Below the pieces are notes generated by a model. The model did not search any database and was not told the DNA's origin. It saw only the letters and a program-made list of their open reading frames with translations. The translations under genes were made by a program, and so were the position numbers. A DNA stretch of 32,846 nucleotides from Deltaproteobacteria bacterium (GTDB taxonomy: Bacteria > Desulfobacterota > Syntrophia > Syntrophales > UBA5619): the NCBI GenBank assembly GCA_026388375.1, contig JAPLJX010000354.1:1-32846 (forward strand). Reading direction: 5' to 3'. Positions 9,196 to 17,318 of this stretch are shown here, one piece after another (the first letter of the stretch is position 1; the number at the start of each line of letters is the position of its first letter).

Positions 9196-9582
9196 ATGCC
9201 CAAGGTTTATGGGTTCGACACGGGCTTTGTCGGTTTCTGCCGGGGATGGGAGCCGCTGAGACCGGATGATTACGGGATCCTCTGGGAACACCTCGTCCTG
9301 GAATATCTGCAGGCGCATCTTCCCGACCGGACCATTCAGTATTGGCGAGACGCCGACGGCCGGGAGATCGATTTCATTTTGGTACGGAAACGCGATGAAG
9401 TCGACGCCATCGAATGCAAATGGAGCCCGGATCATTTCAATGCCGATGCCCTGAAAATATTCCGGGGCTTCTACGGCCGAGGTGTAAACTATCTCGTCTG
9501 CCCCGTTCCGGCGCCCGGTTACCGGAAACGGATTTCAGGGATGGAGATCCGGGTCTGCAATCCGGATGGGTTGTTGGGCTGA
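9196..9582 (+). pseudogene. C-terminal fragment of an AAA ATPase with DUF4143 domain
   Basis: The 128-residue frame begins MPKVYGFDTGFVGFCRGWEP and contains YGILWEHLVLEYLQAH and REIDFILVRKRDEVDAIECK. These are the typical end of DUF4143, a restriction-nuclease-like fold with a D...E-x-K pattern, found at the C-terminus of AAA_14 ATPases. Complete family members have about 250 more N-terminal residues with Walker motifs, none of which can be found upstream. There is no ribosome site before 9196, and an in-frame stop lies at 9169. I call it a truncated remnant, next to the toxin-antitoxin relic. Confidence 0.65.
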
Positions 9583-9589
9583 AGGCAAA

Positions 9590-9979
9590 ATGATATCATT
9601 CGGTTCATGGAAAGATCGCGTCAAGGCCCTGAAGCGGGAGACTTTCACCCTCTACCTGGCCTGCCGCCACCCCCTCGTCCCCTGGTACGCGAAACTCCTC
9701 GCATTGATCGTCGTCGCCTACGCATTGAGTCCGATCGATTTGATCCCGGACTTCATCCCCGTGCTTGGATACCTGGACGACCTGATTCTGATCCCGCTCG
9801 GGCTCATGCTCGTGATCCGTCTCATCCCTGCGGATGTCCTCGCGGAATGCCGTCAGAAATCGGAGGAAATCGTCGGAAGAGCGACCCGTGCGGGGAAGAT
9901 CGCGGCCGTCGTGATCGTTGCGATCTGGCTCCTCACCGCGGCACTCGTCGTTTGGCTGATCCTCCGGACGGCGGATTGA
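9590..9979 (+). CDS. DUF1232 (YkvA-like) small membrane protein
   Basis: The 129-residue protein contains the DUF1232 core [20 protein letters not shown], preceded by [20 protein letters not shown]. The core forms a hydrophobic hairpin, and a further membrane helix follows at the C-terminus ([20 protein letters not shown]). The ATG at 9590 follows gaaggc and is preferred over an earlier in-frame codon at 9566 that lies inside the preceding remnant. The family is widespread, and its biochemical role is not established. It appears monocistronic. Confidence 0.85.
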   Translation: MISFGSWKDRVKALKRETFTLYLACRHPLVPWYAKLLALIVVAYALSPIDLIPDFIPVLGYLDDLILIPLGLMLVIRLIPADVLAECRQKSEEIVGRATRAGKIAAVVIVAIWLLTAALVVWLILRTAD

Positions 9980-10148
9980 TGCGGCTCGTCACCTCTACGA
10001 AGCATTCGGTTTTCACCTTGTCTCCCAAGGGGAGGGCGAGCAAAGGGTCATTCCTCTTTGATCAGATCGTACAGCAGACGGTCCATGGGGTCGATGAGGC
10101 GCTTGAAATGTCCCCCATGACTCATCGCCGATGCGAAGAGCTCATGCC

Positions 10149-11285
10149 TCAGACGACTGATCTCCAAAAGGGGATGAGCTGCCCCCGGATCTCTTTCAGC
10201 TCCTCTTCCCAGCGCGATGGATCAATCTCCTCAGGAATGGCCGGCAGGCCGTCGGGACCGGAAGCGCCGGGGTTGTTGAGAAGGCTTTTAATCTCCCCGA
10301 TCATTGCAGCCAGCGTGGAGTACTCCAGACCCCGGACGCCCCGTCGCCATTGGAGAAGCAGGGGATTCCGCCAATACCACAGGAAGTTTCTCTCGCCCGT
10401 TGCGATCAGCTCGGTGATGGCCGCGTGGATTTCTTCGATCGATTCAAGAATGTTCTTCGGAACACCCTTGAAGGACCGCCCCGGCTCATACTTCACCTCC
10501 ATCGGAGGATCGGAAGGACGGCATGAAGCCAAATGGCTCCAGAGATTTCGCAGAACGGCGGCGCCGTTCCGGTCTCCAAGCGTATCGAAATGGACCAGCG
10601 ACAGGATCACCCTCCCGCGGCCGAACCGTCCCTCCAGAACCCCGGGCTCACCTCGCAAACGCGACGGGTCCAAAAGAATCCCGTAGCGCTGCTCCAGCTC
10701 GGACCAGCCGATGGTCCTTCCGTCCACCACATTGATGTCCGCGCTGAAAGCGTCCGCTTGCGCCTCTTCATACCTCGCCAGTACTTTGATATTCGGATCC
10801 TCGACCTGGAACTGGGAAGGCCACCAGACGAAGAATACGGGGGTATCGATCTCTTGCCACATCGCGTGCTCGGCACAGGAGAAACGGATAGGACCGCTGA
10901 AGCTGGGGACCCTTTCTCTCGGAGGCTTCCTTTTGATCGGCAGGAGACCAAGCCCGTTTTCCGTGGCCATTCCCGCACCACCGCAGATCCCCAGGTAATT
11001 GCCTCCTCCTGCTACAAAACGCCGGATCTCCTCCATCCCCTGATCTCCAAGGGCGTTGATCTTGTTCGACGCCCAACCGCCCGGGACAAAGACCATCCGG
11101 TAACGGGAGAGCGCTCCCCTCTGAACATCCTCCGACCGGAGAAGATCGAAAGGCAGCCCCGCCTCTCTGAGTGCCCGCCAGGCCATCACTCCCCAGAGGA
11201 ACGATTCATCCCAGAACAAGGCGCAGGGTCTTTTGGGAAGGGTTTCCATATTGCAAGAGGTACGATCCGTGGTCACCGATGCCAT
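10149..11285 (-). CDS. BPL_N-type class I glutamine amidotransferase-like protein, C-terminus probably frameshifted
   Basis: The 378-residue frame begins with an amidotransferase-like domain related to the N-terminal domain of some biotin-protein ligases: PCALFWDESFLWGVMAWRAL, VFVPGGWASNK, and the nucleophile-elbow-like GNYLGICGGAG with a Cys. The second half is helical and unassigned. The frame ends at 10149 just after QLIPFWRSVV. Reading one extra base in the T4 run (plus-strand A's at 10166-10169) restores a convincing continuation, FLEISRLRHELF...RLLYDLIKEE, ending at 10048. So the intact gene probably spans 10048-11285. The start at 11285 has an aaaggaaat site; an internal ATG at 11249 is an alternative. 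The function is unknown. Confidence 0.7.
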   Translation of the reverse strand: MASVTTDRTSCNMETLPKRPCALFWDESFLWGVMAWRALREAGLPFDLLRSEDVQRGALSRYRMVFVPGGWASNKINALGDQGMEEIRRFVAGGGNYLGICGGAGMATENGLGLLPIKRKPPRERVPSFSGPIRFSCAEHAMWQEIDTPVFFVWWPSQFQVEDPNIKVLARYEEAQADAFSADINVVDGRTIGWSELEQRYGILLDPSRLRGEPGVLEGRFGRGRVILSLVHFDTLGDRNGAAVLRNLWSHLASCRPSDPPMEVKYEPGRSFKGVPKNILESIEEIHAAITELIATGERNFLWYWRNPLLLQWRRGVRGLEYSTLAAMIGEIKSLLNNPGASGPDGLPAIPEEIDPSRWEEELKEIRGQLIPFWRSVV

Positions 11286-11560
11286 ATTTCCTTTGCCTCG
11301 CGCTGATGGGATAAGGAGGAAAAAACACAGGATGTCCTATATCTTTTTTGGCGTCATATTCCAAATAAAAATCGTTGCTCCGCCGGTGGTTGCTCTGGCA
11401 ACAACATATGGGGAACCGTCAGCGATCGGCGGGCGAACCGCGATCACCAAAGCAACATGAAATATCTTGACAAGACCCCTTAGATATATTTATACATAGT
11501 AAACATACATTACCTCAGCCGCGGGCTGATATTCGAAATTTTTGTTCAAGGACGCACACA
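11286..11560. other. Divergent intergenic region between the BPL_N gene and gntR
   Basis: This 275-base gap separates two divergent genes. It contains one short frame (11332-11460, 42 codons, starting MSYIFFGVIFQIK) with an aaggagg site about 12 bases upstream. I cannot recognise it and would not call it a gene. It also holds a small hairpin, gttgc-tctg-gcaac, and the gntR promoter listed separately. Confidence 0.5.
11467..11496 (+). promoter_or_regulatory. Candidate promoter of the GntR regulator gene
   Basis: A perfect TTGACA (11467-11472) is followed after 18 bases by TATACA (11491-11496), 64 bases before the start codon. The region is AT-rich and repeats ATACAT at 11492 and 11505, which could be regulator half-sites. 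Confidence 0.55.
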
Positions 11561-12322
11561 ATGGATCAATTGGACGCTATTTACCTCACAAAACACCGTC
11601 AGATTATTGAAGCCTTAACAACGGAGATGCAAGAGTGCCGCTTGAAGCCTTACGATCGCCTCCCCTCGGAAAAAGAGTTGTGCGAACAGTGGCAGGCCAG
11701 TCGGAGCACGGTGCGCAAGGCCATGGATCAGCTTGCTGACCGTGGAAACATCTTTCGTGTGCCCGGGAAAGGCAGCTTCGTATCGTTCCCGAAGATATCG
11801 CATAACGTGTCTCAGGTTCTGAGCTTTTTGGAAAAAATGAAGGCGCAGGGCCTGGATGTTGTGACAAAGCTCATCCAGAAGCAGATCATCGAACCGAACG
11901 AGGAGATCAGGGCGGCCTTGAAACTTGACAATGGGGCACGTGTTTTGAAGATCCAGCGGTTGCGGATTGTGAAAGGCGAACCCCTGGTCCTGCAAACCGC
12001 TTTCATGCCATCGAATATCTGCGGGGAACTCATGAAAGCAGACCTCGAATTAGAGTCTTTGAACTATTTACTTCGGGAGCAATGTAACATCAAGTTGTCG
12101 CGAAGCGACATCTTGATCGAAGCTCCGATTCTTTCCACAAAGGAAAGGCAACTGCTGGGGAATCCCCGTGTCCCTATTTTTTTGGCCGTCGTCGGTTTGA
12201 CATTCGATCAGAATGACAAACCGATCCGATTCAGTCGCGGCATTTTTCGCGGGGATCGGGTACGATTGAAGATCAGCGACTCGAGCGTCTTTGAGTTGAA
12301 CTATTCAGATCTCCTGGGGTAA
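11561..12322 (+). CDS. GntR-family (HutC-type, UTRA domain) transcriptional regulator
   Basis: The 253-residue protein has an N-terminal winged helix (about residues 8-75) with the GntR signature LPSEKELCEQWQASRSTVRK and the wing VPGKGSFVSF. A UTRA effector domain follows (about 95-245), including RVLKIQRLRIVKGEPLVLQT. UTRA domains usually bind small sugars, amino acids or related carboxylates. It is the first gene after a divergent promoter region and precedes a DHDPS-family lyase by about 117 bases, so it most likely controls that gene and itself. The effector is unknown. Confidence 0.93.
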   Translation: MDQLDAIYLTKHRQIIEALTTEMQECRLKPYDRLPSEKELCEQWQASRSTVRKAMDQLADRGNIFRVPGKGSFVSFPKISHNVSQVLSFLEKMKAQGLDVVTKLIQKQIIEPNEEIRAALKLDNGARVLKIQRLRIVKGEPLVLQTAFMPSNICGELMKADLELESLNYLLREQCNIKLSRSDILIEAPILSTKERQLLGNPRVPIFLAVVGLTFDQNDKPIRFSRGIFRGDRVRLKISDSSVFELNYSDLLG

Positions 12323-12370
12323 TCATCTGTAGGCCGAACCTTTACCCGCATAGGAAAACAGGCGGATGGT

Positions 12371-12389
12371 ATCGCAGAATGACTGCGAT
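12371..12389. promoter_or_regulatory. Perfect inverted repeat upstream of the DHDPS-family lyase
   Basis: ATCGCAG-aatga-CTGCGAT forms 7-base perfect arms around 5 bases, located 51 bases before the lyase start and just after gntR. The position suits an operator for the GntR protein or a short mRNA hairpin. Assignment is by location only. Confidence 0.4.
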
Positions 12390-12439
12390 TAGGCGATGAA
12401 TATCTCCATGACAGAGAAATGATAAGAAAAGGGTCAGGT

Positions 12440-13351
12440 ATGGCTAAACGTTTTGAAGGCATTTATCCCCCGGTCATCACGAGTTTTACGGAAAGCGGCG
12501 ATATCTACGAAAAAGGGATTCGCCAGGTGATCGGCTATCTGATGAGCGAAGGCGTTCATGGCTTTTTCATCAACGGCTCTTACGGCAGCGCAGTTCTGAT
12601 GACCGTCGAGGAGAGAAAGAAAGTTGCCGAAATCATCCATGGTGAGGTGAACGGCCGTCTTCCCATCATAACCCATGTCGGCGAGGCATCCACGCGGGCG
12701 ACGATCGAACTGGCCAAACACGCCGAGGGCCTTGGTTCGGCAGCGGTGGCGGCCGTTGTGCCTTACTACTATTCCGGAGCGAACGCCTACGATGAGGGCC
12801 AGATTATCCGTCATTACGCCGATATTGCGGCATCGGTCGATGTGCCGACGTTCATCTATAACAACCCCCGGACAAGCTGCTACAACCTGACTCCCGAATT
12901 ATTAGCCGGGCTGGTGAAGGTCGGAGTCCTCGGGATGAAGGATTCCAGCGGCAGCTTCACGCTGCTGGGAGAGTTCAATCAGGCGGCGACCCAGGTGAAT
13001 CCGGATTTTACCTGCATGTCCGGTTCGGTAGGACTGCTGCAGCCGGCATTCAACATCGGCCTCAAAGGGTGTATCGCAGGAACTGCAAACGCCTTTCCCG
13101 AGCTGGTCGTTTCCCTGTACAAGGCACTGGAAGCCCACGACTGGGAGAAGTCCAGGGAACTGCAAACCATCGTCATTGCCCAGCGCAAGATTCAAGCTGC
13201 AAGCGGGTTTCGTCCGGCGGGATGCTACACCTTCCTCAAATTGAAAGGGATCGATTGTGGTACGGTCCGCCGACCCTGGCGTGAACCGAATGAGCAGGAA
13301 ACCCGATACATGAAGCAGGAAGCCATAAAACTCGGCCTGCTCAGAGGATAA
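12440..13351 (+). CDS. Dihydrodipicolinate synthase / N-acetylneuraminate lyase-family aldolase, divergent pocket
   Basis: This class I aldolase of the DapA/NanA TIM-barrel family acts through a Schiff base, cleaving or forming a pyruvate-type carbon-carbon bond. In the 303-residue product, Lys167 in VLGMKDSSGS is the Schiff-base lysine, and Tyr140 in FIYNNPRTS and Tyr110 are the proton-relay tyrosines. The pyruvate-carboxylate loop, normally Gly-Ser/Thr-Thr-Gly-Glu, is GSYGS at 46-50, so the donor or acceptor pocket is unusual. The start at 12440 aligns with the family; an upstream ATG at 12419 would add seven residues. It follows a GntR/UTRA regulator, which suggests an inducible catabolic lyase rather than lysine biosynthesis. 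Confidence 0.88.
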   Translation: MAKRFEGIYPPVITSFTESGDIYEKGIRQVIGYLMSEGVHGFFINGSYGSAVLMTVEERKKVAEIIHGEVNGRLPIITHVGEASTRATIELAKHAEGLGSAAVAAVVPYYYSGANAYDEGQIIRHYADIAASVDVPTFIYNNPRTSCYNLTPELLAGLVKVGVLGMKDSSGSFTLLGEFNQAATQVNPDFTCMSGSVGLLQPAFNIGLKGCIAGTANAFPELVVSLYKALEAHDWEKSRELQTIVIAQRKIQAASGFRPAGCYTFLKLKGIDCGTVRRPWREPNEQETRYMKQEAIKLGLLRG

Positions 13352-13473
13352 GAACTGCTGCGTAAAAACAATTCATGACATCGTGTCATCATGGGCTTGT
13401 TTATCCACGGGTCTCCAATAGGCGAACCACCATCCACACCCTATCCTCGACATCATCGAGCACCAACATTTAT

Positions 13474-13522
13474 GCCGGACCTGTCGAAAGCCTTTGGACC
13501 TTCGACAGGTTCCGGCACATTT
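13474..13522 (+). terminator. Long inverted repeat with T-run after the lyase gene
   Basis: Arm GCCGGACCTGTCGAA (13474-13488) pairs with TTCGACAGGTTCCGGC (13501-13516), with one bulged base and a 12-base loop. A T6 tract follows as acattttttac. It lies between two convergent genes and can serve as a rho-independent terminator for the plus-strand gene. The same hairpin also stands at the end of the minus-strand transporter. The core could also be a dispersed palindromic repeat. Confidence 0.7.
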
Positions 13523-13546
13523 TTTACGGTCACCTCCCTATGCCGC

Positions 13547-15085
13547 TCAGAATGTCGGCACCGGGAAGAGGATCCCACCAAAGATCAGGTAGGACAGAAT
13601 CAGCGTCCAGATGATGTTGACCCCCTGAGCTGTCAGAAACACCAAGGCCGGTTTTCCGCCGCCCATCTGGATGAGTTCCTTGAACTTGGTCTCAAGACCG
13701 ATGCAGAGGAAGGCGAGCGTGAACCACCAGCCCCGAAGCCCCGCGGTGACGCCCGCTACGGATTTTGCCTGAGCTTCCGTAATGAAGAAGGAGAAGACGA
13801 TGGAAGCGACGATGAACCCGAGGACGAACTTGGGGAAACGCGTCCAGATCTCCATGAGGCTCGGTTTCTCCCCCCCGGCTGACTGCCCCTTGAAGGCGAA
13901 CCAGATGGCAAGGAGGAAAGCCGCCACTCCGATCAGGACATTCTGCGCCATCTTGACAACGACGGCAACCGCCATTGCCTCCGGCCCGGCGATCGCACCC
14001 GCGGCCACGACGGCCCCGGTCGTATCGATGGTGCCGCCGATCCAGGCCCCGGTAACGCCCGGCAGCATGCCGACAGCCTTGGCAATGATGGGTTCGAGGA
14101 TCAGCATGGGAATGGCGCAAAGCAGAACGAGGGAGATGGTGTGGCTCACCTTTTTGGAGTCGCCCTTGACGGCGCCGCCGGCGGCGATGGCGGCGGAGAC
14201 GCCGCAGATGGACACGGCCGAGCCGAGAATGGCGGCAAATTCATCGTCGAGTCCCACTTTGCGGGCGAACCAGATAGTGAAGTAGAAGATGCCCCCAATG
14301 ACCAGAATGGACTGGACCATTCCATAGGCGCCCACCTTGGCGATGGTGCCGAAGAGAACCTCGGCGCCCAGGAGGACGAGACCGATCTTGATGAAGTACT
14401 CCGTCTTGAGGGCAGTCTTCAACCAATCGGGCACGCCCACTGTGTTGCTGATCAGAAGGCCAAAGATCAGTGACCAGAAGACGACCTCCAGACCGTAGTA
14501 TTTAACGATATCGTTTTCGGAAACGAAATAGGCAAGGGCCGAGAGGATGAAAATGATGGGAAACCCGGCCATGAACTTGCCTACCGGCATGCCCATGAAG
14601 GCCATGCCGATGACGCAGAGGATCGCAAACCCGATAAACAGGTAGAGCGCCTTCATGAGGTTGTCACCGGAGAAGACTTTTGCCACGGTCGCCCCGGCGT
14701 CGCCCTTGATATCCGAGGCCACCTTTGCGGACTTCTTTTGAAAATCCTTGTCTTTGACCTCCTTGGCGGCCGCTTCCATCTTGCCGGCGGCTGCACCAAT
14801 GGCCTTTCGGTCCTTGGCGTCGAGCGCTGCCTTGAGCGCCGTCGCCTGGTCTTTCAGGGCGGTTTCACCTTTTGCTTCCGCGTCCTTGGCTACGGAATCC
14901 ACTTTTTTTGCATACCCTGCAATCTTGTCCTGGAAGGACCCATCCCCGACCCATTTCCATCCGGGCAGCGACATGGTCATCCCCGCCAGGAAGAAGATGA
15001 GGATGAAAAACCCGATCCAGACGGACATCCAATCATCGCTTTTCCACAGAACAGACCAGTTGATACCCTTGCTATTTTCTCCCAT
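13547..15085 (-). CDS. YeiH-type putative sulfate/sulfite exporter with N-terminal Ala/Lys-rich insert
   Basis: This is a polytopic inner-membrane protein of the YeiH (putative sulfate exporter) family, some members of which sit in sulfonate-degradation loci and are thought to export sulfite or sulfate. The start at 15085 follows a gggaggt site and gives 512 residues, against roughly 330-350 in ordinary members. The extra part is one membrane helix (about 20-38) and an Ala/Lys/Asp-rich, probably helical segment (about 50-138). The transporter core then begins near LMKALYLFIGFAILCVIGMA. Core blocks include SAVSICGVSAAIAAGGAVKG and GAWIGGTIDTTGAVVAAGAI. It is the only gene in its transcription unit and is convergent with the DHDPS-family lyase. 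Confidence 0.85.
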   Translation of the reverse strand: MGENSKGINWSVLWKSDDWMSVWIGFFILIFFLAGMTMSLPGWKWVGDGSFQDKIAGYAKKVDSVAKDAEAKGETALKDQATALKAALDAKDRKAIGAAAGKMEAAAKEVKDKDFQKKSAKVASDIKGDAGATVAKVFSGDNLMKALYLFIGFAILCVIGMAFMGMPVGKFMAGFPIIFILSALAYFVSENDIVKYYGLEVVFWSLIFGLLISNTVGVPDWLKTALKTEYFIKIGLVLLGAEVLFGTIAKVGAYGMVQSILVIGGIFYFTIWFARKVGLDDEFAAILGSAVSICGVSAAIAAGGAVKGDSKKVSHTISLVLLCAIPMLILEPIIAKAVGMLPGVTGAWIGGTIDTTGAVVAAGAIAGPEAMAVAVVVKMAQNVLIGVAAFLLAIWFAFKGQSAGGEKPSLMEIWTRFPKFVLGFIVASIVFSFFITEAQAKSVAGVTAGLRGWWFTLAFLCIGLETKFKELIQMGGGKPALVFLTAQGVNIIWTLILSYLIFGGILFPVPTF

Positions 15086-15615
15086 GCATTTATACCTCCC
15101 TTTCAAAAAAATTTTCAGCTCGTCGTGATCATGGCAAACTGAAGACACCCAATGAACCTTCAGGTAGGAGGGTGTTCTTTCCGGACACCTTCATACCCTC
15201 ACCGAAAACGCCAAAAGAGCAGCCGACCTGCTGCGGAATATCATCATTGGATAGGGATATGGTTATGGTTAACAGGGAAGGGATGATCTTTCTGTGGGCA
15301 AGGCACATGTCATCACCAATTGAATGTTAAATCTAATAAAAATAAGGTGATTCGAGTTATATAAAATTGCGTTACGGATGCAAGCTTCTCAAACTCTCTT
15401 CAGTTGAAATCGATTATTACCCTCCTCTCTCAGGATTAATGAAAACGTGGACACGTGTATAGCAGAAGAATGGTTTTGTTGCAATAAAAATTAATAAATA
15501 TTGATAGCATTGTTAGGAGGCTTCTGCCCGGGATGTGATGTTTAACCTTCCCAAAAACCGTTAGAGATTTTGACAAACCTGAGCTAAGATACGCCTGCCA
15601 TAGGAGAAAAATGCC
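15086..15615. other. 530-base divergent intergenic region, no gene recognised
   Basis: This AT-rich gap separates the exporter (minus strand) from the four-gene radical SAM operon (plus strand), so it must hold two promoters. I see several very short frames (up to about 44 codons from 15152) without convincing ribosome sites. Short inverted motifs are also present, such as atcacc (15312) with ggtgat (15346), and an acacgtgt palindrome near 15450. No tRNA, riboswitch or precursor-peptide-like gene could be recognised. Confidence 0.5.
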
Positions 15616-16476
15616 GTGATTACTCCTGCAGAGGAAGCCTATACCCGGGCACAGGCCTATGTTCCCGAGCACATTGTGAGCCTTATGACCCTGATTTCGC
15701 ACGGGGATCCTTTTCTTATCGAGGACTACCTGGGGCTTGTAAAGGACAACTGGCTCATCTTTGTGGGATATCCGCTCGCAAGCAATTTTCTCAGGGAAAG
15801 ATGTGGGGGGATTGTGCAACGGGCGGTGGAAACATTCCGGCCTGAATACCTTTGGTTTATCGGACCCGAAATCCCTCCTTCCCTTTTGGATGCCTGTAAA
15901 GAGAGGCAAACGGATCAATACTACAACATTGACATCGAGCAGACAAAGCTGAAGCCTTCTCTCCAAAAGGCGGCCGATAAAGCCGCTGAGGAATTAATCG
16001 TGGAAAGGGGTCACTCTATTTCCAAGGAGCATGAGGCGCTTATCTCAGAACTCCTGAAGAGGGAGAAGTTGCCGGCGCGTGTGAGAGAACTTTACCGTGC
16101 CATGCCCGATTACGTCGGTCACTCATCAAGCGCCTGGATACTAAATGCGCTTGATAAAACGGGAAAACTTTGCGCCTTCACGGTTGTCGAGTTGGGGGCA
16201 AAGAATTTTTCCACCTACGTCCTTGGTTCGCATTCAAAAAAGCATTATGTGCCTCATGCCTCTGACCTTCTTTTCCTCGAAATGATCAAGCTGACACGCG
16301 AACACGGAAAAAACACCATCAATTTAGGACTGGGAGTAAATGAGGGCATCCGGAGATTCAAGGAAAAGTGGGGCGGCAAACCATTTCTCAGGTACGAATT
16401 CTGTGAGTGCCGATACGCGGCGGCAAGGAAAGTCTCGCTGATTGATGCACTCATGAGAAAATATAACCATCCATAA
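15616..16476 (+). CDS. GNAT-fold acyltransferase-like protein, copy 1
   Basis: The 286-residue soluble protein starts at a GTG nine bases after taggag; its first residues MITPAEEAYTRAQAY match the start of the second copy at 17315. The C-terminal half looks like an acyl-CoA N-acyltransferase/FemAB-like (DUF2156-like) fold: SAWILNALDKTGKLCAFTVV, YVPHASDLLFLEMIKL, and the conserved NLGLGVNEGIRRFKEKWGG. The N-terminal half has no domain I recognise. It is the first gene of a tight operon with a TraB/GumN protein, a paralogue and a radical SAM enzyme. The fold is inferred from pattern; substrate and reaction are unknown. Confidence 0.6.
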   Translation: MITPAEEAYTRAQAYVPEHIVSLMTLISHGDPFLIEDYLGLVKDNWLIFVGYPLASNFLRERCGGIVQRAVETFRPEYLWFIGPEIPPSLLDACKERQTDQYYNIDIEQTKLKPSLQKAADKAAEELIVERGHSISKEHEALISELLKREKLPARVRELYRAMPDYVGHSSSAWILNALDKTGKLCAFTVVELGAKNFSTYVLGSHSKKHYVPHASDLLFLEMIKLTREHGKNTINLGLGVNEGIRRFKEKWGGKPFLRYEFCECRYAAARKVSLIDALMRKYNHP

Positions 16477-16493
16477 ACCTTCGTGAGATATCA

Positions 16494-17318
16494 ATGAACT
16501 TATTCCCCTGGAAGGAAAAACGTTTGAGGACGGTTTGGAGGGTGGAAAAAAACGGCACGGGATCTTTCCTCGTGGGAACGGCCCATTTTTCGCCTTACAG
16601 CTTCCGGAAAGCCCTGACCGGGCTGGTCCAAGGATCCGAAACCGTTCTCTTCGAAGGCCCTCTCGATCAGGAGAGCATGGCCGGGGTTGCCCTATACGGC
16701 TCCCGCGGAGAGGATACTCCCTCCGTTTACGATTCTCTTGACCCCGCCGTCATCCGGGAGATCAACCGGCAGTTGGCCAACCGATCGGGACCGATTACCA
16801 CGGCAGGTTCCTTTCTGGATCTCATCAATGTGAAGACTTCCGGTTTTCTTGAAGAACACGCACGGGGTGTCCGCCCCTGGATGGCTTTTTTCACGACATG
16901 GTCCGCCTTTTTGAACTGGAAACATTCAATGGACGTGGAAGCCTTCCATATCGCCCGGAAGCTTGGGAAAGAAGTCGGATACCTGGAAACCATTGAAGAC
17001 CAACTAGCAGCCCTGGACGGGATCCCTTTTGATAGAATTGTGAATTATTTCCATCGGTTTCAGCATTGGAACGTCCACAAGGAATTGTTCGCCAAGGTTT
17101 TCATCGAAGGGAATCCGCAGAACTACCTGTCCATAACAGGAGAATTCCCGACCCGTTGCGAATCCATCATCGGGAAGCGTGATCCCATATTCTTCAGGGG
17201 AATAAAGGCCTCCTTCGAGAAAAGGCAAACGACCGCCTTCGTTGGGGTCGGCCATATCCCCGGAATCCGGAAAATGTTTCTCGACGAAGAATACCGGGTC
17301 ACTCAGGAATGGCCATGA
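16494..17318 (+). CDS. TraB/GumN-family protein (putative metallopeptidase fold)
   Basis: The 274-residue product carries the TraB/GumN hallmarks: an N-terminal GTAH motif (residues 28-31, in FLVGTAHFSP), a central SMDVEAFHIARKLGKEVGYL segment, and a C-terminal FVGVGHIPGI motif. The paired GxxH motifs are thought to bind metal, as in the related TIKI proteases. No signal peptide is evident, so the protein is probably cytoplasmic, which differs from secreted GumN-like members. It begins 17 bases after copy 1 of the GNAT-like gene and overlaps copy 2 by four bases (ATGA), so it is likely made in step with its neighbours. Confidence 0.78.
   Translation: MNLFPWKEKRLRTVWRVEKNGTGSFLVGTAHFSPYSFRKALTGLVQGSETVLFEGPLDQESMAGVALYGSRGEDTPSVYDSLDPAVIREINRQLANRSGPITTAGSFLDLINVKTSGFLEEHARGVRPWMAFFTTWSAFLNWKHSMDVEAFHIARKLGKEVGYLETIEDQLAALDGIPFDRIVNYFHRFQHWNVHKELFAKVFIEGNPQNYLSITGEFPTRCESIIGKRDPIFFRGIKASFEKRQTTAFVGVGHIPGIRKMFLDEEYRVTQEWP

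Noticed and set aside
11332-11460. 42-codon frame with an aaggagg upstream
   Set aside because: Spacing to the ATG is long, the product is unrecognisable, and it lies in a divergent promoter region.
15152-15286. Possible precursor peptide upstream of the radical SAM operon
   Set aside because: The 44-codon frame has no ribosome site, no leader/core pattern, and is 330 bases from the operon.
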